From Corylus avellana (lineage: Eukaryota; Streptophyta; Magnoliopsida; Fagales; Betulaceae): a stretch of DNA of 64,000 nt. The notes beneath the pieces are model-generated. The model was not told where the DNA came from. It saw nothing but the letters and a program-made list of their open reading frames with translations, and did no database searches. Positions 58,238 to 64,000 of this stretch are shown one piece after another. Numbering within the stretch: the stretch's first letter is position 1; each line of letters starts with the position of its first letter. A program made the translations under genes and the position numbers. The DNA lies in contig NC_081541.1 of the NCBI RefSeq assembly GCF_901000735.1, positions 48,183,385 through 48,247,384 on the forward strand, in the 5' to 3' direction.

Positions 58238-59828
58238 AATTAGTCAGGCTTTGGAGACCATAAGTGTTCAAATTTTGACTTTTAATGTCTTTTCTTCCTT
58301 ACTATATTGGGGTTTTATAAAGGTTGATTTGGTTACATTACATAAGGGTTTTTTAAAAAATCCTTATATGCATGCTTCATATTTTTCCTGTTTCCTTTTG
58401 CATCATCTCTTTCATGAGGTCATAGATTTGACAAGTTCTTAAACTTCATCCTTTGCAAACCCTCTCTTCCTTCTTGAGCTTAAAGAGAGGGGTCATGGAG
58501 TCTACCTTCCCGACACCTTAAGATGTAGGATTCATTGTCCAAAGCAAATGGACCCACAACTACCTCTTAAATTGTCGGAATTCCTATAAAATTCAAGCAG
58601 CCTAATAACAAAAAAAATCTCATTCTGACGGAATCTAGTAAGTCATGACTGTATTCTATTTTTCTCAACTTTCTGTATGTAGTCTAAGTTCTAAACCATA
58701 ATCAGTCTTTGGAAACTATTGTCTTTTCTTTTCTTTTATTTTCCTGAACTCAAATGTATCTATTGTCTATTTTGTCATTTTTAATTAACCCAGAGGCATT
58801 AGTGAATGCCCATATTCATAAATATAACATTCTTATAATCTTACCCACAAGGTCAAGTTTTATTTACATGACAATCCAAACTTTTGGTCATTATAGGATA
58901 CAAATTATAAACCAATTCCAAAAGGCGACTTCATTCAATTCAGAATTGGCCTAGTTTAATTCGACAAGTGTCTAAACCTATAAAGATTATTTGGGTATTT
59001 GATGACCTAAGGATTGGGTTATCTCAAATATTGAATGCAAAACTTATCAAATTAGAGACCATTTTTCTGACTTGAAGCTGAGGTATATCGAAGCGTTAAG
59101 GAGAAGCTTTGTGAAACTCCGTAAAAACTTTCATTTTGGTTTGAAGCTACTTATACAAAAGTTTAAATATTCTCAATTTAGCTAGGGTATCAAACTTTTA
59201 ATTTTTTTGCAATATCCCCCATTCATTATGATTTTTTGTTAAATCTTGTCAAAATTTTTAAAATACATTTTTTTGTTTATAAAAATAAAAAATAAAATTG
59301 AAAAGATTCAAGTGTAAATATTTTTACAAATTCCATTAAATCCTTAGCAATACCTAAATCTTTGCAAATTTTTATTTTATTCTTTTATAATAAACAAGAA
59401 ACCAAATCCAAATTTGGAAACTGCATCATACGCCCATTTCTTGGCTGTTTTCCCAAGATGCAGAGGACTAGACTATTGTCTTTTTTTCCAAGATACAGAG
59501 GACCAGACCAATTTTTTGCCCATTTCCTAGTTCATCTATTTTTTTTTCCCCAAGCATTGTATTGTTAAGGATTTGTTGTTGGGAAGCCCGGTCTTAAATT
59601 TTGTTTTCTTGTAACTCACTTCTCATATAGCTTAGAAAAAAATAAAATAAAAAAATACCATCCACGCGGCTTGCCCAATTTGATGACTTGCCAAACATTT
59701 CCTCAATGTATAGTATAATGTTTAGATTGGATTTAAATCCTATGCAATAGAATAGTCATTGTGGGAGTCTACCCAAATCTCACTTTTTTGGGCAAGTGCC
59801 TTAAGTCCAACCTATTCATGCAAGTACT

Positions 59829-59955
59829 TTTTTTTTTTTTTTGTGACTTGTCCATGCAATGAGACAGAAATAGAGAAAATGAATTTAAACTAGTAACTTC
59901 CGTTTATTGAGGAGTAATCCTCGACTAATTAAGCTATCTCTTAAAGACATTTCCG
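59829..59955 (-). mobile_element. Diverged SINE (copy 2)
   Basis: Same insertion as 54947-55073, carried in the duplicated block; not an independent insertion. Confidence 0.7.
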
Positions 59956-60327
59956 ACAAGTACCTGAGAAGCTTCTCACATAGGATTGCCTTTTCATTAC
60001 AATAGAACCACATTATTATTACACGAGATTTCATCTTATTTCATGAAAAGATAGTACTTCAATTGCTTATTTGCTTAACAACACCAACTTTTGAAAGTAA
60101 GCAAATAAAGGGTAAGGAAAGAAAAATAAAAGAACCTAGTAATTGTATTTGTAAAGTACCTATAATGCCCCTCTTAAATGTTTAGAAAAGAAAATTGCCT
60201 TGATCTTTTGTCCTTAAATTTTTATTTGTACGGAGAAATTTTATTATTGGATATCAAGACTCTAGAATTCTTTGGATATTGTAACATACACTTTCTCATA
60301 TTTCAAATTAAATGATTACAATTTTGT

Positions 60328-60432
60328 TCCCAAGAGGTAGATCAATCGACTGGGACCATGCCTAATGAAGTGGAGGTCACTAGTACGAATCCCCCTTCTC
60401 TCCTCTTGTACGGACATGTTAAAAAAAAAAAA
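60328..60432 (+). mobile_element. SINE (copy 2)
   Basis: Same insertion as 55446-55550, with the same flanking target duplication; not independent. Confidence 0.85.
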
Positions 60433-61141
60433 AATGATTACGATTTTGTCACATAAGCATTTATATCACCATTTATTTGAGAGTAATGTCACTCTAATTA
60501 CCACACTCATTTTACAACAATGACCACTTGAGGTATCATATTTTAAGTAGTTTTTTTTTTTTTTTTTTTTTTAAGTGTCATTTAAAATATGTTACGCTAA
60601 CCGGTGTATAATGTGTGTGATAAATATGTGTGAAAATTAGTAGCATTACTCTTTATTTGAAATTAATTGTTGGGATGTGACCGAAATCTATAATTCTACA
60701 TGGTAGCATACCCTAAAAATTGTACAAAATCTTGATCCTATTTTATTTAAGATGATACTTATTTTTAAAAGATAAAAGTTTCTATTGTAATGATTAAGGG
60801 TGAAAATACCGGCGGATAATAACCGCCCGCATCAGTTATCCAGATGAGGATGCGAGATGTGGATAGCAAAAACTAATATATGTAAATGCGGATGCGGATA
60901 GCAGTTTTAGGATATGCGGATATCCGCATTCCTTTATATATTTAATATATATTATATTTTTTATATATACATATATATTATATTTAATATTTTTAAATTT
61001 ATGTTTTTCAGATTTTTAATTTATGTTTCTTATAATTGCTAGATTTGTAATGTTGTTGGATTTCACTTTTAGAAAACTCTTGGATTTGTTTTGATTAATT
61101 GCCTTATATGTTTTTCCTTTAATATTATTATTTTTAAATGT

Positions 61142-61260
61142 GTTTTTTTTTTTTACATGTCCACACAAGGGAATAGGGAGGGAGGGGAGGGAGGATTCGA
61201 ACTAATAATCTCCGCTTCATTAGGCGTGATTCACAGCCGATTGAGCTATCCCTTATGGAC
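61142..61260 (-). mobile_element. SINE (copy 2)
   Basis: Same insertion as 56260-56378 with the same target duplication; not independent. Confidence 0.88.
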
Positions 61261-61425
61261 TTTTTAAATGTTTTTTAAATGTTAATGATATTTAGAATTT
61301 TCTTGTTAATTAGCATTCAATAGTTTTTGTAAATTTTTATATGGAAGAATATTGTAGAGGTCCATGAGGTTTATAACATTATCAAATGACTCCCTAAAGT
61401 TTGAAATTGATCAAATCATTCTTTT

Positions 61426-61818
61426 AGGGTTGACAATTTAACCCGTAACCCGTGAACACAATACGTAATTTTAGGGTTATAGTTTATGTTAATTAAATGG
61501 GTTCAGGTCATAAATGGGTGACTTGTTTATGACCCTTTTAATAAACGCGTCGTGTTTTACATAAACGGGTTGACACGTTTATACAATTTATTTATTTTTT
61601 AAAATTTTATTTTTAATTTTTTAAGTAAATTTTAAATTTAACTTCATTTATGATTGACAATTTAATGCACGACCTGCAAACTCGATACGTAGTTTTAGAG
61701 TTTAGGTTAAACGAGTTCGTGTCATAAATAGGTTTATGACCTGTTTGATAAACGTGTCGAGTTGCTGGGTTAATCGAATTGATATGAACCCGACATGTGA
61801 ACCCATTTTGCCAACCCT
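61426..61818. mobile_element. hAT-like MITE (copy 2)
   Basis: Same insertion as 56544-56936. Confidence 0.55.
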
Positions 61819-62506
61819 ATTTAATGTATTGTACATTATCAATTCGCTCCCTTAGTACACCCGAATTTTTAATTGAAATTAGAATTGGGCATCACCCCAC
61901 CGCCTAAAGTAGATTTCAGCTCTACCCCACCCCATAGTTGTCCCCCAATTGGGGGCGGTTTCGCGAAGTGCCTATCCACATGGGGTAAGATTTGGTTGTA
62001 TCCGCCCCCAACGGATAACCATTTTTTTTCCAATTCCATTCGTTTTACATGTTTTATTTTCTTTCCCTTTATTTTCTCAACAACCAAACATAGGGTCAAA
62101 CAAAAGCCCAACAAATCTCAACAAACAACAACGAACAATAAAAAGAAACGAAGAATGTTGTGAGAAAAAGTGAGATATTCGTCTAAGAGTCTTTCAAATC
62201 TCAAATCTTGATCTATCTCTTAACAAGTGATACAATTAAAAAATTAAACTTTACGGCCTTTTATTTTATGTAAATCAAATCCTTTTATCACCATTTTGTT
62301 ATTGTTAAAAATTATATAAAAAAGAAAAAGGAAATTTTTTTTATTTTTTTTTCGTAACAAAAAAGAAATAATTTCAATCATAAGTAGAACCCACATATGG
62401 TACAACAAAGGACACCTCAGACGTCTTTCATCTACACAAAGCCGCTCCCTCTTACATGCCCGTGACTTTCACTTTACTTTTACAAAGCTTAAATCCCGGA
62501 CATGGA

Positions 62507-63295
62507 CACGTGCCCTCCATGCATCGCACATCACTCTCAGTCGTTTCGAAACCCCCAGTCCAAACCCGGTCCCACCTACCACTCTCACCTGGCGCCACAG
62601 ACAACATCCTCATTCAATTCTCAGAGGTGTCTCCACGTGTCCTACCAACCTAAAGCCTATAAAACAACCTTATCCAAACCAATTGCACCACGTGTACGAT
62701 CACCCAGCGGCGAACACGTCGACACGTCTACATCACCTTCCTTTACAACTTTTCTCCGCAACTTGACCTGCTGCTGAGCTGTTATGGCTCCAACACCACT
62801 CCACGTGTCAGTCCCTTTCTCGGGCCCACTCCTCTGCGACAAACACACGTGTCGAGAAGTTGGAGAACTACGTAGTTTCGTTTGAAAAGTAGGGGATTCG
62901 AGGGGACAGCAAGATCTCGCACCACGTGTCCGTATCCTGCCAGGCTGTCAGAAAGTACAGCGAGTGCCAAGGGGGCGGGAGAAACGTACACGCGTTCGAT
63001 CTTCAGCTCTTCATGCACGCCTGCCACGTGGCGGCATCCGAACCTGCTAGCTTGCGCCCTTGGCTCTAATTCGAAGGCTGTATCCTTTCATAAACCTGAA
63101 TACGTAATTTACATAAAATATTTAAGGGTTAAATACTCCAAACCCTTTTAAGGTTTTTTAATTTTTTTTTTTTTTTTTTTTTGGGTTTCATTTTTATCAT
63201 AGGAGGTTCATGTGGTTTTGATAAATAACCAAATTAGTCCATCCGTTAGTTGACCGTTAAGACTGACACGTGGACCAATCAGACGTCGACACGTG
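62507..63295. promoter_or_regulatory. Dense G-box / ABRE cluster
   Basis: Nine CACGTG hexamers at 62507, 62634, 62689, 62802, 62846, 62923, 63025, 63267 and 63290, most as (C/A)CACGTG(T/G)(C/G). Two CACGTC and an RY-like CATGCATC (62518) add to them. CCTATAAAAC at 62655-62664 could be a TATA box. The tract is richer in G+C than its surroundings and has no convincing coding frame. In plants such clusters bind bZIP/bHLH factors in abscisic-acid, light or seed-maturation control. The gene it serves is not visible and may lie outside the window. Confidence 0.55.
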
Positions 63296-63576
63296 GCACA
63301 TATTATTTTTTTTTTTAATTTTTTTAAAAAATATATATTTTTTAAAATTAANNNNNNNNNNNNNNNNNNNNNNNNNNNNNNNNNNNNNNNNNNNNNNNNN
63401 NNNNNNNNNNNNNNNNNNNNNNNNNNNNNNNNNNNNNNNNNNNNNNNNNNNTCAACTAATGGATGGACTAACTTCGTCCTTTATCAAAACCTAGGGGGGT
63501 TCTGTGATAAAAATAAAACCCCAGGGGGGTAAAAATAAAGTTACCAAACCCCAAGAGGGTATTTGGTATTTAACTC
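63126..63576. mobile_element. Mutator-like fold-back interrupted by gap 4
   Basis: Ends GGGTTAAATACTCCAAACCC and GGTATTTAACTC, with arms that include TTAGTCCATCCGTTAGTTGA and its near reverse complement at the right. Flanked by a perfect 9-bp duplication aatatttaa at 63117-63125 and 63577-63585. The true length is unknown because the centre is N. Two of the CACGTG words (63267, 63290) lie inside its left arm. Confidence 0.85.
63352..63451. other. Assembly gap 4 (100 N)
   Basis: Exactly 100 N at the centre of a long inverted repeat. Confidence 0.99.
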
Positions 63577-63629
63577 AATATTTAATTAATATATTTTTTA
63601 AAAAATATTATATTTAAAATTATGAAAAA

Positions 63630-63985
63630 ACAATCCTTAAATTATCGAGTGTTTTAAGTAGACCTCTTAAATTTAAAAAATTTTTAATTTAATTTAATTC
63701 AATTGACCCCTCTATCAGATTTAAAATGTTAAAAATGATAAAATAACATTATACCCATTATATTTTTTTATAAAATTTTAAATTTACCCTTAATTTTAAA
63801 TTAAAAATTTTAAACCAAAAAAAAATGAAGGTAATTAAATTTGGTCTTTTTAAGCATTTCTGTTAGAAGTTAATGAAATTGATTAAAATTGAAAATTTAT
63901 GGGTGTAAATTGACAATTTTTGGATTTTAGAGTTTTTTCACGACTCACGGTTGTTCAAAAATATAAAAGTAAAGTTTCCCCTTAA
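63630..63985. mobile_element. Fold-back MITE at the window end
   Basis: Left part (CTCTATCAGATTTAAAATGTT, AAATGATAAAATAACATTATAC) is mirrored at the right (TTTCTGTTAGAAGTTAATGA, AATTGAAAATTTATGGG, ending GTAAAGTTTCCCC). Related to 50925-51290. The left terminus is eroded. Confidence 0.55.
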
Positions 63986-64000
63986 AATTATATCTTTAAT

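Larger units (their letters stand above)
57910..62691. repeat. 4.8-kb duplicated block, copy 2 (right of gap 3)
   Basis: Begins exactly after the gap with the sequence at 53001 and matches to 62691, where copy 1 stops at the gap (57809). Copy 2 then continues into new sequence. The arrangement fits two overlapping contig ends that were scaffolded without being merged. Confidence 0.95.

Noticed and set aside
62502..63151. Several 60-90-codon frames on both strands near the right end
   Set aside because: They overlap each other on opposite strands and follow from higher G+C. None resembles a protein, and two are repeated in the block before gap 3.
1..64000. Organellar insert or bacterial contamination
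   Set aside because: No plastid, mitochondrial or bacterial gene was recognised; introns and plant repeats run throughout.

Overview
This window is nuclear DNA of a flowering plant, most likely a woody eudicot; the species cannot be fixed from the sequence. The reasons are genes split by GT-AG introns, strongly AT-rich intergenic DNA, tRNA-derived SINEs, LINE, Copia and Gypsy relics, and many small fold-back DNA transposons. Four runs of exactly 100 N mark assembly gaps (14644-14743, 28460-28559, 57810-57909, 63352-63451).

Left half (1-35.5 kb): a local cluster of zinc-free medium-chain dehydrogenase/reductase genes of the chloroplast-envelope quinone oxidoreductase-like (ceQORH) type. Gene A (+, 189-3563), gene B (-, 4808-9176), gene D (-, 18611-24604) and gene E (-, 32240-35444) are each complete on paper. 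All have four exons with identical junction phases and encode 329-331 aa. Gene C (+, 10205-11173, with an orphan stop-codon end at 17147-17159) is a dismantled pseudogene. A and B are convergent, and so are C and D. Shared introns and flanks show that the A/B pair was duplicated as a block to give C/D. C was then broken by about 6 kb of retroelement DNA. E is the most divergent copy and has an altered cofactor-binding loop.

Middle (24.7-32.2 kb and 35.6-49.3 kb): mostly mobile-element debris, with one small intronless gene of unknown function (41210-41659, -). Notable structures are a LINE relic containing a MITE, a TRIM and a solo LTR with a 5-bp target duplication; a second LINE with a 15-bp target duplication and a fold-back 5' end; two abutting Mutator-like elements that used the same target; and a SINE sitting in the loop of a fold-back MITE.

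Right half (49.4-64 kb): a complete six-exon ER-lumen-protein-receptor-like (ERD2-like) gene of 270 aa (49380-53328, +). Its last two exons and 4.8 kb of downstream DNA reappear immediately after the gap at 57810-57909. The copy abuts the gap exactly, so an unmerged contig overlap is more likely than a true tandem duplication. The window ends in a stretch with nine CACGTG (G-box/ABRE core) hexamers in under 800 bp, followed by a fold-back element whose centre is a gap.

Functionally, the only gene group that may act together is the ceQORH-like cluster, whose best-studied relatives are NADPH-dependent reductases of reactive alpha,beta-unsaturated carbonyls. I found no new multi-gene system. The most informative content is the duplication history of the cluster and the insertion and repair scars.
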